Origin: Pirellulales bacterium
GTDB taxonomy: Bacteria > Planctomycetota > Planctomycetia > Pirellulales > Lacipirellulaceae
DNA length: 33,849 nucleotides
NCBI GenBank assembly: GCA_020849945.1
Contig: JADZFK010000222.1
Location: forward strand, 1-33,849
Reading direction: 5' to 3'
A program made the translations under genes and the position numbers. Of this stretch, positions 1 through 8,954 are shown piece by piece. Under the pieces are notes generated by a model. It had not been told where the DNA came from, did no database searches, and saw nothing but the letters and a program-made list of their open reading frames with translations. The number at the start of each line of letters is the position of its first letter. Position 1 is the first letter of the stretch.

Positions 1-1413
1 ACCTGCCAGGCTGTGAGTTGTTACGATGGCAAGCTCAATCAAACGCCCAACATCGATCGGATTGCCCGCGAGGGTGCCCGGTTCGATCGGTGTTACGTAA
101 CGAACTCGATTTGCGGTCCGAGCCGCGCCTGCATTCTCACCGGAAAGTACAGCCACAAGAACGGATTTTACGACAACACGCGATGCCGATTCGATGGCAG
201 CCAGCAGACGTTCCCCAAGTTGCTTGGTCGGGCCGGCTACCAAACGGCGATCATTGGCAAGTGGCATCTCGTCAGCGACCCCACGGGGTTCGACTACTGG
301 GACATTCTGCCCGGGCAGGGGCAGTATTATCGTCCCGATTTCATTTCGCCACGGGGCCGCCGTTCGGTACCCGGCTATGTTACCCACGTCATTACGAACG
401 AAGCGCTCGAATGGCTTCGCCATAAGCGCGACCCCAATCGCCCGTTCATGCTCATGGTGCAACACAAGGCCCCGCACCGTCCGTGGAACCCTGCCCCCGA
501 GCACTTGGCCGACTGGGAAAAGGAATCGCTTCCAGAACCGCCCACCCTGCTAGACGACTACGCGAATCGTGGCTCGGCCGCCCGTATTGCCGATATGCGA
601 ATCGCTCAGATGCGGCCCGCCAGTGATCTGAAACTGTGGGAAGCAAAAAGCCCTGAACGCAAGTTCTTGTTCAATCGGCTAAGCGAATCCGAGCGAGCCG
701 CTTGGCAGAAGCTGGTCGATCCTCGGCTTGAGGAATTCAACAAAGCCAATCCCCAAGGCGACGAACGCACTCGCTGGTTCCATCAACTCTACCTCAAAGA
801 TTATTTGCGGTGCGTTGCCTCGGTCGATGAAAGCGTCGGGCAATTGCTCGCGTATCTGGACGAAAGCGGCTTGGCTCGCAACACGATCGTGGTTTACACC
901 AGCGACCAGGGCTTCTACCTGGGCGAACATGGGTGGTTCGATAAGCGATTCGTCTACGAAGAATCGCTCCGCGCGCCGCTCGTGGTTCGCTGGCCCGGAG
1001 TCGTGAACCCGGGAAGTGTCGAACCTCGCATCGTCTCGAATGTCGATTTTGCGCCAACCTTTCTGGCCGTTGCGGGCGCAACAGTCCCGAACGACATGCA
1101 AGGCCTCAGCATGCTCGCCCTTCTCCGCGATGCTTCGACCGATAATTGGCGAAAGTCGTTCTACTACCACTTCTACGAAGACTACGACGCCGACCACCAC
1201 GCTCCACGCCACGAAGGCGTCACCAACGGGCGGGCCAAGCTCATCAACTTCTACAAACTCGGCGAATGGGAACTCTACGATTTGGTGAAGGACCCGCAAG
1301 AGCTCACGAACGTCTACGGCCGACCAGAGTACGCTTCGGTACAGGCCGAACTAACCAGCGAACTAGCCCGCCTGCGCAAAGAGCTTGACGTGCCGGAGAA
1401 CTCATCGAAGTAG
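1..1413 (+). CDS. Sulfatase (family S1), N-terminus cut by window edge
   Basis: Formylglycine-dependent sulfatase that hydrolyses sulfate esters, probably of algal or host polysaccharides, after export. The frame is open to base 1, so the real start with signal peptide and the first metal-binding Asp pair lies outside the window; the GTG at 13 is only an internal codon. The activation motif CGPSR begins at base 112, where the Cys would become formylglycine. A second active-site block, DQGFYLGEHGWFDKR, lies near base 903 and carries the expected His, Asp and Lys. The C-terminal part (GEWELYDLVKDPQELTNVY) is the usual small domain of this family. It is closest in style to N-sulfoglucosamine or GlcNAc-6-sulfate sulfatases, but substrate cannot be assigned from sequence. 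It is convergent with the sialidase-like gene. Family call is secure; the substrate is unknown. Confidence 0.95.
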   Translation, partial: TCQAVSCYDGKLNQTPNIDRIAREGARFDRCYVTNSICGPSRACILTGKYSHKNGFYDNTRCRFDGSQQTFPKLLGRAGYQTAIIGKWHLVSDPTGFDYWDILPGQGQYYRPDFISPRGRRSVPGYVTHVITNEALEWLRHKRDPNRPFMLMVQHKAPHRPWNPAPEHLADWEKESLPEPPTLLDDYANRGSAARIADMRIAQMRPASDLKLWEAKSPERKFLFNRLSESERAAWQKLVDPRLEEFNKANPQGDERTRWFHQLYLKDYLRCVASVDESVGQLLAYLDESGLARNTIVVYTSDQGFYLGEHGWFDKRFVYEESLRAPLVVRWPGVVNPGSVEPRIVSNVDFAPTFLAVAGATVPNDMQGLSMLALLRDASTDNWRKSFYYHFYEDYDADHHAPRHEGVTNGRAKLINFYKLGEWELYDLVKDPQELTNVYGRPEYASVQAELTSELARLRKELDVPENSSK

Positions 1414-1430
1414 CAGCAACAACACGAGTG

Positions 1431-1450
1431 GTACGGACTTCAGTCCGTAC
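1431..1450. repeat. ACGGACT..AGTCCGT palindrome, copy 1
   Basis: Perfect 9-bp arms (GTACGGACT and AGTCCGTAC) around TC, 18 bases after the sulfatase stop and between two convergent genes. The same core recurs near 6259, 14713 and 14736. It could act as a hairpin terminator, but no T-run follows, so a dispersed REP-like repeat is more likely. Confidence 0.7.
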
Positions 1451-1561
1451 ATCTCCCGGCGCCCAGATCACGGGCCTCCGGCTTACTGCCTGGTGCTTCT
1501 TACGTGGGTCGTGTTTTCGTGTCGTCGTGGTGATAAATGCCCGGCGCTGGGGAACGATCGA

Positions 1562-2824
1562 TCAGCAATCAAACAGCAAATTGGGGCGATTCCAATGGAT
1601 TCGCGAGACCCATACGCTGCCATCGCTGCCGTATTTCTCGACGCCTTTGGGCTGCATCCACTCGGCAACAGTTACCCACGTTTCGTGGGGGCTGATCGCG
1701 GTGACGCCGAAGTTGCCCAATCGGGCACCACGGTTCGGGGCCAATTCGCGTTCGGTCGAACGCAAGACGCATAATCGCTCGGGATCGACCCGGGCGATGA
1801 CGAGCGGCGCGCGATGACGAAACACATGGTCGTTGTTGAGGCCTCGTCGGGTGTAGACAAGGAACAGTCCCTCGCTGTGGGTGACCCAATGCTGCTGAGT
1901 GTTATAGCTGCCCAGTTCCTGGCCATTTTCGAAGGTCCACGGACGAATCGGCTCGAAGTGAAGGCCATCCTTTCCGCGAGTCACATAGCCGCGCTTGTCG
2001 TTGCGAAGCGTCAGAAAGAACAGGTCGCCAAACTTGGTGAGCGAAGGTTCGCCAAGGCCCCGGGTGCTGGTATCGGGTGTGTCGAGTTCCTGGCCATGCT
2101 CACGGTACTTGAGTTCCTGTCCATCGAAGGAGCAGCGCACAATCGTGGTACCGGCACCTCGGTTCTGTGTCTTGAAATAGACCGGCAGCAAGATGGTTCC
2201 GTCGGGCAAGTCGTACCGCTGGGTACACCCGGCTCCTGCATTGTGGAACTTCGGCCCTTCCGGCATCGAGAGTAGTTGCCACGGGTTCCACGAGTTGGAT
2301 TCGGGGTTGTAGTAGGCATAGGCACTCGATCGTGGCCGCGGATTGACTACCTTCCACTCGGGCGTGTACGCAACCGTATGGCCCGTGCCCAGGAGTGTTT
2401 TTGAGGCCTTGTGCCAGGTAGGCCCAAAACCACCGCAAGCGACCGGACGACGTTGGCCCGAGATCTCTTCCATGCGGAACGAGAGTTGAGGTACCTTCCT
2501 AACGGCCGACCATGTCTTGCCCAGGTCATCGGTCGAGAGGCCGTACATTGCCTTGAACACATCGTTACCAGAAAGTTCGATGGTCATGAGCGTCATTACG
2601 ATGCGTGGCAGGCTGCCACGGCCTGCCCCTGGCACAATGCCTGCCATCGGGTGAGCATACGACTGTTTGCCATCAAAACGTTTGGCCGGCGATTCGAGCA
2701 CCACGCGAAACCCGCTCGATTCGTCGTTGGGCTCCGTTCCCGCCCATGCCCGCTTCCCCGACCACAACAACGCCGTGGAGATGCCGCCCACCAACGAAGA
2801 CGAAAGAAAATGTCGCCGATTCAT
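1562..2824 (-). CDS. Sialidase/BNR-repeat exported protein
   Basis: Probable exo-sialidase-like beta-propeller enzyme or glycan-binding protein. The ATG at 2824 is chosen because GTGAGG precedes it by a normal distance and because it gives MNRRHFLSSSLVGGISTA, an RR-containing export signal of twin-arginine character; an upstream start at 2839 would add five residues. A BNR/Asp-box-like stretch (STDDLGKTWS) lies near residue 105 and further propeller-like blocks follow (YAYYNPESNSWNPW, SLTKFGDLFFLTLRNDKRGYV). The length of about 420 residues fits a six-bladed sialidase-superfamily propeller. Planctomycetes carry many such proteins next to sulfatases, which fits joint breakdown of decorated glycans. 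The sialidase catalytic residues were not traced, so the enzymatic activity is inferred. Confidence 0.85.
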   Translation of the reverse strand: MNRRHFLSSSLVGGISTALLWSGKRAWAGTEPNDESSGFRVVLESPAKRFDGKQSYAHPMAGIVPGAGRGSLPRIVMTLMTIELSGNDVFKAMYGLSTDDLGKTWSAVRKVPQLSFRMEEISGQRRPVACGGFGPTWHKASKTLLGTGHTVAYTPEWKVVNPRPRSSAYAYYNPESNSWNPWQLLSMPEGPKFHNAGAGCTQRYDLPDGTILLPVYFKTQNRGAGTTIVRCSFDGQELKYREHGQELDTPDTSTRGLGEPSLTKFGDLFFLTLRNDKRGYVTRGKDGLHFEPIRPWTFENGQELGSYNTQQHWVTHSEGLFLVYTRRGLNNDHVFRHRAPLVIARVDPERLCVLRSTERELAPNRGARLGNFGVTAISPHETWVTVAEWMQPKGVEKYGSDGSVWVSRIHWNRPNLLFDC

Positions 2825-2899
2825 ATTCGTCAACCTCACTGAAGAAACGCCTGGAATGTTATAAGGGGTAAGCAGGAACCTGGTGCGGCCGATCGGTTG

Positions 2900-3199
2900 T
2901 TATCGTCGGACTACAAACGCCTTGAACTCGTTCGTTGCGGGGCTGGTGTCGCTCTTCTCGTCGCGGATGTGATTGAAGAATCGTTCGCGCAACTCGCTCA
3001 AGAATGCATCGACCTCGCCCGGCATCCCCTCGACCACCAATTCCACACGCCCGTCGGGGAGATTCTGAACGATGCCCGCCACTTCGTACCTGCGGGCGAT
3101 CGTCGCCGTGGTGTACCGAAATCCCACGCCTTGCACGTGGCCGGCAAAAAGAACGGTTAGCCGATGGGTTGCTTTGGCTCGCATGGCGAAAAGTATCAT
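2900..3199 (-). CDS. Acylphosphatase
   Basis: Small cytoplasmic enzyme (EC 3.6.1.7) that hydrolyses carboxyl-phosphate mixed anhydrides. The diagnostic motif GHVQGVGFRY is present, with the phosphate-binding loop and catalytic Arg, followed by the conserved GxVxNLPDGRVE stretch that ends the active site with its Asn. The size of 94-99 residues is normal for the family. Two starts are possible, ATG 3199 and ATG 3184 (MRAKATHR); neither has a clear ribosome-binding site, and the shorter form fits the family better. The gene stands alone and diverges from the downstream membrane protein gene. Confidence 0.93.
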   Translation of the reverse strand: MILFAMRAKATHRLTVLFAGHVQGVGFRYTTATIARRYEVAGIVQNLPDGRVELVVEGMPGEVDAFLSELRERFFNHIRDEKSDTSPATNEFKAFVVRR

Positions 3200-3630
3200 C
3201 TGTTACACTGCAAGTGCCACACCAGTTTATCATAGTGCCGAGCAATTGTTCATTGTGGAGGAGCGATGTGGGAGGCGTCTACGAAGCCGATTTCACGCAA
3301 GCTCCGAAAACGGATGGAAGTGCGACATCCCATCGGGGTCGGAGCACCCTCCCACAAACCATTCAGATTCAACAACGGTTTGGCTCTGCCACCCCCGCCT
3401 CGTTCCACACTGACTTTGCAGGTTGCCCTCATTGCTGGCAGTGCCAGCGGGTAGTTTGCGGGCTTCCTTCGCCCGCTTGAAGGTGCGGCTACCCTCAAGA
3501 CGATGACGGCATCAGGCCTTGGCTTTGCGGCCTCGTGTCGATGGCCTGCTCCCGCGGAATTTCCGTCGGCACGTCGCGTTTCTTTACGCTTTTCGTGCCG
3601 CTTCGCTCCTCTTGCCGGAAAGGAATCCGG
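3200..3630. other. Gene-free stretch with hairpins and a palindrome-ended repeat
   Basis: No convincing gene lies between the divergent acylphosphatase and TIGR03546-like genes. It contains the 88-bp palindrome-ended element at 3268-3355 and two perfect hairpins: GCTGGCA/TGCCAGC at 3434-3448 and GCGGGC/GCCCGC at 3458-3476. These look like dispersed palindromic repeats. Promoters for both genes should lie here, but none could be placed. Confidence 0.5.
3268..3355. repeat. Palindrome-ended 88-bp intergenic element
   Basis: The stretch starts with GTGGGAGG and ends with its exact reverse complement CCTCCCAC. A nested inverted pair GCTCCGA (3301) and TCGGAGC (3339) lies inside, so it could fold into a long stem. 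It has no open frame of note. There is one copy in the window; its status as a dispersed element is inferred from shape only. Confidence 0.4.
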
Positions 3631-4128
3631 ATGGTTGCCGAGAGCATCTCGTTCATACGGCGGTCTGCCAACTGGTTCCTGGCAAGTACGGCCCCCAGCC
3701 AGCTTGCAATCGGCTTCACGCTGGGGATGCTGATCGGCTTCGTCCCCAAAACGAACCTGATCGCCCTCTCGTTATGCATATTGTTGTTCTCGCTGCGCTG
3801 CAACAAAGGGCTGGGGTTGGCTTCCGCGATCTTGTTCTCACTTGCCGCCCCTTGGACCGACCCCTTTGCGCACAAGCTGGGTTTGATGGCGCTCCAAGTC
3901 GATACGCTCCAATCGACCTACGCAGCCGCGTTTCGATTGCCCTTCGGGCCGTGGTGGGGGTTCCACAACACCGTGGTTGCTGGCGGTTTGCTGTTGGGTA
4001 TTTACGCCGCGATTCCCGTCTACTTCCTTTCCCGAATCTTCTTTTCAGGTGTTCAATCGGTGTTCGGCCAGAAGCCTGGGGCACGATTGGGCTTGGACCC
4101 TGAACGGCAGCCAGGAGCCACCGAATGA
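3631..4128 (+). CDS. TIGR03546-like small membrane protein
   Basis: Integral membrane protein of about 165 residues, resembling the uncharacterised TIGR03546 family (related to DUF2062). ATG 3631 is chosen because GGAAAGGA sits six bases upstream; the reading frame is open 32 codons further up, but that part is Arg/Ser-rich and unlike the family. Hydrophobic segments include SQLAIGFTLGMLIGFVP, LIALSLCILLFSL and a C-terminal VVAGGLLLGIYAAIPVYFL. The motif GFVPKTN followed by a short loop is typical of DUF2062-type proteins. Its stop overlaps the next start (ATGA), implying translational coupling with the TIGR03545-like gene. This two-gene arrangement is known for these families; function is unknown. 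Confidence 0.75.
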   Translation: MVAESISFIRRSANWFLASTAPSQLAIGFTLGMLIGFVPKTNLIALSLCILLFSLRCNKGLGLASAILFSLAAPWTDPFAHKLGLMALQVDTLQSTYAAAFRLPFGPWWGFHNTVVAGGLLLGIYAAIPVYFLSRIFFSGVQSVFGQKPGARLGLDPERQPGATE

Positions 4129-5906
4129 TGCGATTTCTCGGCTGGCAGTATTGGTTGCCCAGGGGGCTGACCGTGGCGGTCATCGCGCTCGCGGCACATG
4201 TGGCCTTGGGGTTGGTTGCCCGCTCCGCTCTTATGCGCTCGATGAGCGACTACCTCGGCTCACAGGTTCGCGTTGGTTACTCGCGCGTGGTGCCTTGGGA
4301 ACATCGGGTCGTCTTCAAGAACCTGCAAGTTGCCGATCCCGATCAGCGAAACCAGGCCATTCTCGAAGCCGATTGCTGCGAGCTGCTGGTTTCTCCTGAG
4401 CCGTTGCTGCACAAGCAGTTGGTCGTTCAAACGGGCCGATTGACCGGAATCCACTTCGCTCCGCTCGACCACTCCCGAGTCGAGAAGCAGGCAACCAATC
4501 CAAAATCGGCATCTCTCACCGATGGTTCGATGGGCGAAAAATGGTTTCCAGGATATGGGCGAGAAGCAAACACCCGATGGCTGGCACAGCTCTCCACGCG
4601 ATTGCAGAAAGACACAACCGCTCGATTGGCTTCCGTTCAGCGTGTCGAGGCGGTGGCCGCAAGCTGGTCGCGGCAATCGGCGGAACTCGATCAGCAAAGC
4701 GAACAACTCTCGCTCGAAACCAAGAAACTCGAAGAGGCCTACGCGGCAGCCGAGGCCAATCCGCTTCGCAACGACGAGTTTCTCAATGCCATTCCACGAA
4801 CCATTTCCGAATTGCAGGCCCAGTGCATGGCTCTTGCCAAAAAGCTCGAAACGCTTCCCGAGAAACTGGAAGCCGAGCGGCGTAGCGTCATCGCGGCTCG
4901 CCGCGAGGATGAACAGTCGGCAAAGAGCCAACTTCTCATTGCACCGATCGATTCGCAGAATCTTAGCGGCTACTTGCTGGCAGATTCAGCCGCCCGCTCG
5001 TTGGATGATCTCGCGGCAATCGTGCAAGGCTTGCGAGAATCTTCCAAAAATCGTTCTCTCGCACCGGCGGCACACAAACGTGGCGTGGATGTCCTCTTCG
5101 CCGGATGCAAGCCCGAGTCAGACTGGGTTATCGAAAATCTGGAGCTGCAGGGTACGGCCCGAATCGCCGGCCAGCCTACCGAATGGCAAGGTGTGCTCCG
5201 CGATTTCTCCAGCTCTCCCGCCTTGCACCGGAAGACGTTGCAGCTAAGGCTCCGTGCCGCGGGTCCAGTTCCGCTAGAACTATTTACAACGATCGACCGA
5301 ACTGGCCAAGCGCCTCGTGATACGATCGTGCTCGATTGCCAGGGCATCCGGTTGCCCGAGCTTGCGCTCGGCAACACCCAAGAATTGGCCGTCTCGGTCG
5401 GCCCCTCGGTGGGCACGTTGTCGGCAAGCATTGTGGTGGAAGGCGAGAAACTCTCCGGGGAAATCCAGCTGGTTCAGCGGAACGTCCGTCTCCTACCCAC
5501 GATGGGCAACAAGCTGGCCGACGAAGCCATTGCCAGCTCGCTCGAAGAATCGCTCGCTCGCGTCGATTCGCTAGCCACACGCATCACACTAGGCGGAACA
5601 CTTACCCAGCCTCGCTGCACCGTTTGGTCCACGCTCGGCCCAGCCGTCGCCGAGGCCATCCAGCACGCGGCTGGCAAGGCTGGCAATGAGCACCGTCGCG
5701 CCCTGCTCGTGGAAGCCGGCAAACAAGTCGATGAGCGGCTCACACTCATCGAACGGCAAATGACCGATCTGCAATCATCGCATCAAAGCCGCATCGCCGA
5801 TCTTGCCGCCCGACTCCAGCCCCTGGCGTCGTCCGCCGTACCGAGAGATCGCTTATCGCCCGAACGGCTGGGGCGCCGCCTGCCAAACAACTCGCTGTTC
5901 CGTTAG
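4125..5906 (+). CDS. TIGR03545-like envelope protein
   Basis: A 593-residue protein of unknown function, resembling the TIGR03545 family. An N-terminal transmembrane anchor (about residues 10-35) is followed by a region that speaks of AsmA-like envelope architecture (SRVVPWEHRVVFKNLQVADP). A long charged, Gln/Glu-rich coiled coil spans about residues 165-275, then a beta-rich domain (GTARIAGQPTEWQGVLRDFS), and a final helical part (about 520-575) with heptad-like character. The topology implies a short cytoplasmic end and a large periplasmic body. The start ATG overlaps the previous stop by four bases, so both proteins are probably made in fixed ratio and work together in the membrane, but no reaction can be named. 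Confidence 0.72.
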   Translation: MMRFLGWQYWLPRGLTVAVIALAAHVALGLVARSALMRSMSDYLGSQVRVGYSRVVPWEHRVVFKNLQVADPDQRNQAILEADCCELLVSPEPLLHKQLVVQTGRLTGIHFAPLDHSRVEKQATNPKSASLTDGSMGEKWFPGYGREANTRWLAQLSTRLQKDTTARLASVQRVEAVAASWSRQSAELDQQSEQLSLETKKLEEAYAAAEANPLRNDEFLNAIPRTISELQAQCMALAKKLETLPEKLEAERRSVIAARREDEQSAKSQLLIAPIDSQNLSGYLLADSAARSLDDLAAIVQGLRESSKNRSLAPAAHKRGVDVLFAGCKPESDWVIENLELQGTARIAGQPTEWQGVLRDFSSSPALHRKTLQLRLRAAGPVPLELFTTIDRTGQAPRDTIVLDCQGIRLPELALGNTQELAVSVGPSVGTLSASIVVEGEKLSGEIQLVQRNVRLLPTMGNKLADEAIASSLEESLARVDSLATRITLGGTLTQPRCTVWSTLGPAVAEAIQHAAGKAGNEHRRALLVEAGKQVDERLTLIERQMTDLQSSHQSRIADLAARLQPLASSAVPRDRLSPERLGRRLPNNSLFR

Positions 5907-6036
5907 CAACGACCCCAACGCCGTAGCTGACGCATCAATCCCCTCTCCTTTCTGGAACAGCGAGCAGAGAGGGAACCGCGATTCTCCGCGGCGTCGGCCG
6001 CTTGCGAAACCGGAACACAGAGAAAGGCTAGCGGGG

Positions 6037-6060
6037 CCAGGGGCGGCAATGAGCCCCTGG
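6037..6060. terminator. Hairpin, possible terminator
   Basis: CCAGGGGC and GCCCCTGG form a perfect 8-bp stem with an 8-base loop, 130 bases after the TIGR03545-like stop. No T-run follows, so intrinsic termination is doubtful. Confidence 0.3.
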
Positions 6061-6258
6061 TCTGCGTGAACGCAAATAACTCCCCCGCGGCGATAGCTGC
6101 TACTCAGCTCCCAGGAGCTTAAACCAATTACCAAACTCTGTTACCCACTAACGACCAGATGCGAAAATTCCATTTCTCGTTGAACCAGGACAGTATGAAA
6201 AGTAGTGACTCGGCAAAATGTGTCATTTAGCCCCGCGCGGAGTATAGTCCGCACCAAC

Positions 6259-6276
6259 CACGGACTGAAGTCCGTG
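6259..6276. repeat. ACGGACT..AGTCCGT palindrome, copy 2
   Basis: CACGGACT-GA-AGTCCGTG, with 8-bp perfect arms, followed by CCACG as in the copy at 14736. It lies between convergent genes. Confidence 0.7.
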
Positions 6277-6393
6277 CCACGATACCAAGCTACCTACGAA
6301 CGAGAATGCAAGGCTCCTGATATCAGGGGCACTCGATCCAGCAATTCACCATAAAGGAACGGCGGGCACACATCGGCATCAACGCATCCCGCA

Positions 6394-8535
6394 CTACAAA
6401 TAGACTCGACGATTGTAGATATACCACTCTAGTACGAGTACGAACAGGGCGCAAAGGAGCACGTATTTCCAAGCCTCGGTTCGGGAAGGGGTTTGGCCGA
6501 GTGTAGCTTTTACGTCGTAATTGCCGATGCGAATATTTGCCGGTTGTAACGTGGAGGCCTCACCACCTTGGGTGGGTCGAACGCGCACGTCGCTTTCTTG
6601 CCGGTCGAACAAGTTGACGGCGAACCGTTCGATCACCTGGTCGCCGCGGCGTAGGTCGTAGACGCCCACTTGGTCGGTGTTTTGAAATTGGAAGATGTCT
6701 TGGCTGGTACGGCGGATGCGGTGTTCCTTCTTGGCGGGGTCGACGACGATCAACTCGGGTGCGTTGCCGGGGATGCGGAGTTCCACTGGCTGCCCAGGGC
6801 GTGTGCTGGCCAGTTGCGAATCTTCGGTGCTGCCGGCCAGGAATTCGAGCACGTTGAGGCAGAAGGTGGGAAAGCTGAGCCTCCGAGGCCAGTTGGTGTT
6901 GACCGTGCGCGAGCCATCGGCCGCTTGACCGACGATCTCGAAGCCTAGTACGGCATCCTGGTAGGCATCACGGGGCGCGATGGCCGCGATTGGGCCGGCA
7001 GTGGAGTCGATGAGTTCGGTTGCACCGGGCGGCGGACGCAGGATGAGGCTATCGGCCAGGTCGACGTTGCCTAGCTCGACGTTTGCCAGCAGCGGGTGGG
7101 AGCGTTCCCAATCGACGACCTGGGGGGCGGCTGCACGCATAGGTTCGGCATCGTTGGTGGCAGGCTCGCTCTTCGTGTCGGCGGGGTTGGGCTTCTGGTC
7201 GGCGTCGCTTGCAGGTACGGTTTTTGTTTCGTTCGGTTTGGAGCCGCCGCGCCAAGCGGGACCTGGGGGCAATCGGCCGATCGTGAGTGTATTGGCACGG
7301 GGCGGCGCAGGTGCCGTGCATTGATCGTAAATGATGAGATTGTAAGCGCCGGCGGCGGCATCGCGTTTGTAATCCTCTGAATCGATGAAGGCGGGAGGCT
7401 TGAGTTCGATGTTCGACATTTTGCCCGCGCGCCCGGTGGCCAGCGCGACTTCGAGCGCTACGTTGCCGGGTGTAAGAAGCAGGACTCGGCCCGGCTGGGC
7501 GTTGTTGATCGCGGCGTAGCCGATGTCGTCTTGCGAGAGCACGTCGCGTTTGGTTGGTGTATCGAGTTCGTACTTGAGCCGGGCCGTGAGTTTGCCTGGC
7601 GGGGCATCGGCCAACGCGAATACGACGCCGACCGATTCGTCGGCGGGCACCTCGACTTGTTTGGCATCGAGAAACGCGTCATCCAGTAGCAGTTCGACAA
7701 TGGTGGATTGCGGCGTTTGCGTGAAGTTCGCCACGGAGACGAAGGCCTGGCGTTGTTCGGGGTGCGATTCGCCCCGGCGCGTGCTGAAGGCCGTGATGGC
7801 AAGATTTTTGGCCTCCATCGAGCCGAGCGGAATGTAGTGTGGTTCGAGATTGCCCAGGGAAAAGCCTTTGACATCTTCGAAGCGGCCATCGCTGAAAATG
7901 TAAAGGTTGGCGGGTTGGGCCTCGACGATATCGATCTCCCGATCTCCTTCGCGGATGGGCATGCGGCTAGGATTAGCGAGTCCGTCGGCGAGTTCGAGCG
8001 CGCCCTTGAGGTCGGTGCCACGTTGGGTAGGCTCGATCGTTTCCAGCCGCTCGCGGAGCAGGCGGCGGTTACTTGTGAACTCCTGCACGACTTTCGGCGT
8101 ATCGGCGAAGCTGACAAGCATGGCGGTCATACCGGCATCCATTTGGTCGATGAGGCCCCCCACCAGTTTCTTCGCTTCGGCGAGACGATTCTTGGCCATT
8201 TCAAGATCGGTGGCCGACATGCTGGCGGAATTATCGACCAGAAAGATGAACCGATCGCCGTCGAGCTTCGCGCTTTCCCAACCGGGGCGGAGCAATGCGA
8301 GCATCGCCAGGGCCACCAAGAGCAGTTGCAGAAAGAGGAGCAAGTTTTGCCGCAGCCGCTGCCAGAGGCTATTGACGTGCATGTCCTCGATCGAGCGTTT
8401 CCAGAGGTAGGTGCTGGGCACTTCGAGCGGCAGCCGCTTGAGCTTCAAGAAGTACAGAGCAACAATGGCGGGGGGAATGAGCGCGAGCAGGCCCCATTGC
8501 CAGGGGGAGAGCGTGGTGTAGAAGAAGTGAGGCAT
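6394..8535 (-). CDS. BatA-like vWA membrane protein
   Basis: A 713-residue inner-membrane protein with an N-terminal aerotolerance BatA-type segment (LSPWQWGLLALIPPAIVALYFLKLKR, with a second hydrophobic helix at about 64-83) followed by a von Willebrand A domain. The metal-ion-dependent adhesion site is visible as DNSAS at residues 101-105, with the matching later Thr in the TDLKGAL stretch. A long extracytoplasmic part with a Pro/Thr-rich low-complexity stretch (about 400-440) follows, and the last 25 residues form a transmembrane helix ending in basic residues. It is the last gene of the vWA/MoxR operon. Known systems of this kind use the MoxR ATPase as a chaperone acting on vWA proteins. 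The substrate here is unknown. Confidence 0.88.
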   Translation of the reverse strand: MPHFFYTTLSPWQWGLLALIPPAIVALYFLKLKRLPLEVPSTYLWKRSIEDMHVNSLWQRLRQNLLLFLQLLLVALAMLALLRPGWESAKLDGDRFIFLVDNSASMSATDLEMAKNRLAEAKKLVGGLIDQMDAGMTAMLVSFADTPKVVQEFTSNRRLLRERLETIEPTQRGTDLKGALELADGLANPSRMPIREGDREIDIVEAQPANLYIFSDGRFEDVKGFSLGNLEPHYIPLGSMEAKNLAITAFSTRRGESHPEQRQAFVSVANFTQTPQSTIVELLLDDAFLDAKQVEVPADESVGVVFALADAPPGKLTARLKYELDTPTKRDVLSQDDIGYAAINNAQPGRVLLLTPGNVALEVALATGRAGKMSNIELKPPAFIDSEDYKRDAAAGAYNLIIYDQCTAPAPPRANTLTIGRLPPGPAWRGGSKPNETKTVPASDADQKPNPADTKSEPATNDAEPMRAAAPQVVDWERSHPLLANVELGNVDLADSLILRPPPGATELIDSTAGPIAAIAPRDAYQDAVLGFEIVGQAADGSRTVNTNWPRRLSFPTFCLNVLEFLAGSTEDSQLASTRPGQPVELRIPGNAPELIVVDPAKKEHRIRRTSQDIFQFQNTDQVGVYDLRRGDQVIERFAVNLFDRQESDVRVRPTQGGEASTLQPANIRIGNYDVKATLGQTPSRTEAWKYVLLCALFVLVLEWYIYNRRVYL

Positions 8536-8545
8536 TGGGGAGACA

Positions 8546-8573
8546 AGAGCTTAGAGTCAAGAGTCAAGAGCCA
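8546..8573 (+). repeat. Left heptamer arm (AGAGTCA type, 4 units)
   Basis: Units AGAGCTT, AGAGTCA, AGAGTCA, AGAGCCA run without gaps. The TCA at 8557-8559 is the stop codon (TGA on the minus strand) of the four-helix-bundle gene. The array ends 11 bases before the start codon of the BatA-like gene, so it also lies in that gene's leader. Confidence 0.85.
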
Positions 8574-8946
8574 GAGATCGGGGGGTGCGTGACTTGCCTA
8601 ATAGAGTGAATCGAAGTCCACTTAGCATTCGTGCGAGTTCATCTGCCTCGTGGTAAATCTGGTTGTAGGAGTCGTTCGACATAAACTTCTGACGATGTGC
8701 GATTGTGGACTGGGACACCACTTCCATCAACGAGGCATAGGCAATTTCAAGAAATCGGGCGAAATCGACGTCGGAGACCCGACCGCTACCTTCGGCTATG
8801 TTCGATGAGATTGAAACGGCAGCGCGGCGCATCTGATTTGCAAGACCGAATCGTTCATCGCTAGGGAAGTCCCTTGTAATCGCATAAATCAATCCTGCAA
8901 AACCGATAGAACGCTGCCACACATCAAGCTTTTCAAACCGAAACAT
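8557..8946 (-). CDS. Four-helix-bundle protein (S23/IVS-protein family)
   Basis: A 129-residue protein of the family once named 23S rRNA intervening-sequence protein (S23, TIGR02436-like), whose members form four-helix bundles and resemble Avd, the accessory protein of diversity-generating retroelements. Diagnostic stretches are FEKLDVWQRSIGFAGLIYAIT at the N terminus, LANQMRRAAVSISSNIAEGSGR in the middle and FLEIAYASLMEVVSQ after it. The last seven codons and the stop come from the heptamer arm, so the C-terminal tail LALDS is repeat-encoded. It sits between DUF58 and BatA-like genes, where a typical MoxR operon has no such gene, and it is bracketed by inverted heptamer arms. Function is unknown; nucleic-acid binding is plausible for the family. 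Confidence 0.9.
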   Translation of the reverse strand: MFRFEKLDVWQRSIGFAGLIYAITRDFPSDERFGLANQMRRAAVSISSNIAEGSGRVSDVDFARFLEIAYASLMEVVSQSTIAHRQKFMSNDSYNQIYHEADELARMLSGLRFTLLGKSRTPRSLALDS

Positions 8947-8954
8947 ATCAATTC

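Larger units (their letters stand above)
5907..6393. other. 487-bp gene-free region between convergent genes
   Basis: No gene is supported. The region holds a perfect 8-bp hairpin at 6037-6060, an ACGGACT palindrome at 6259-6276 and a short palindrome CCTGATATCAGG near 6315. It is the shared 3' flank of the TIGR03545-like gene and the vWA operon, so terminators are expected here. Confidence 0.5.

Noticed and set aside
7708-8592. Long plus-strand frame opposite the BatA-like gene, and similar frames at 12566-13390 and 17637-18554
   Set aside because: They mirror well-supported minus-strand genes in GC-rich DNA and have no ribosome-binding site or recognisable motif.
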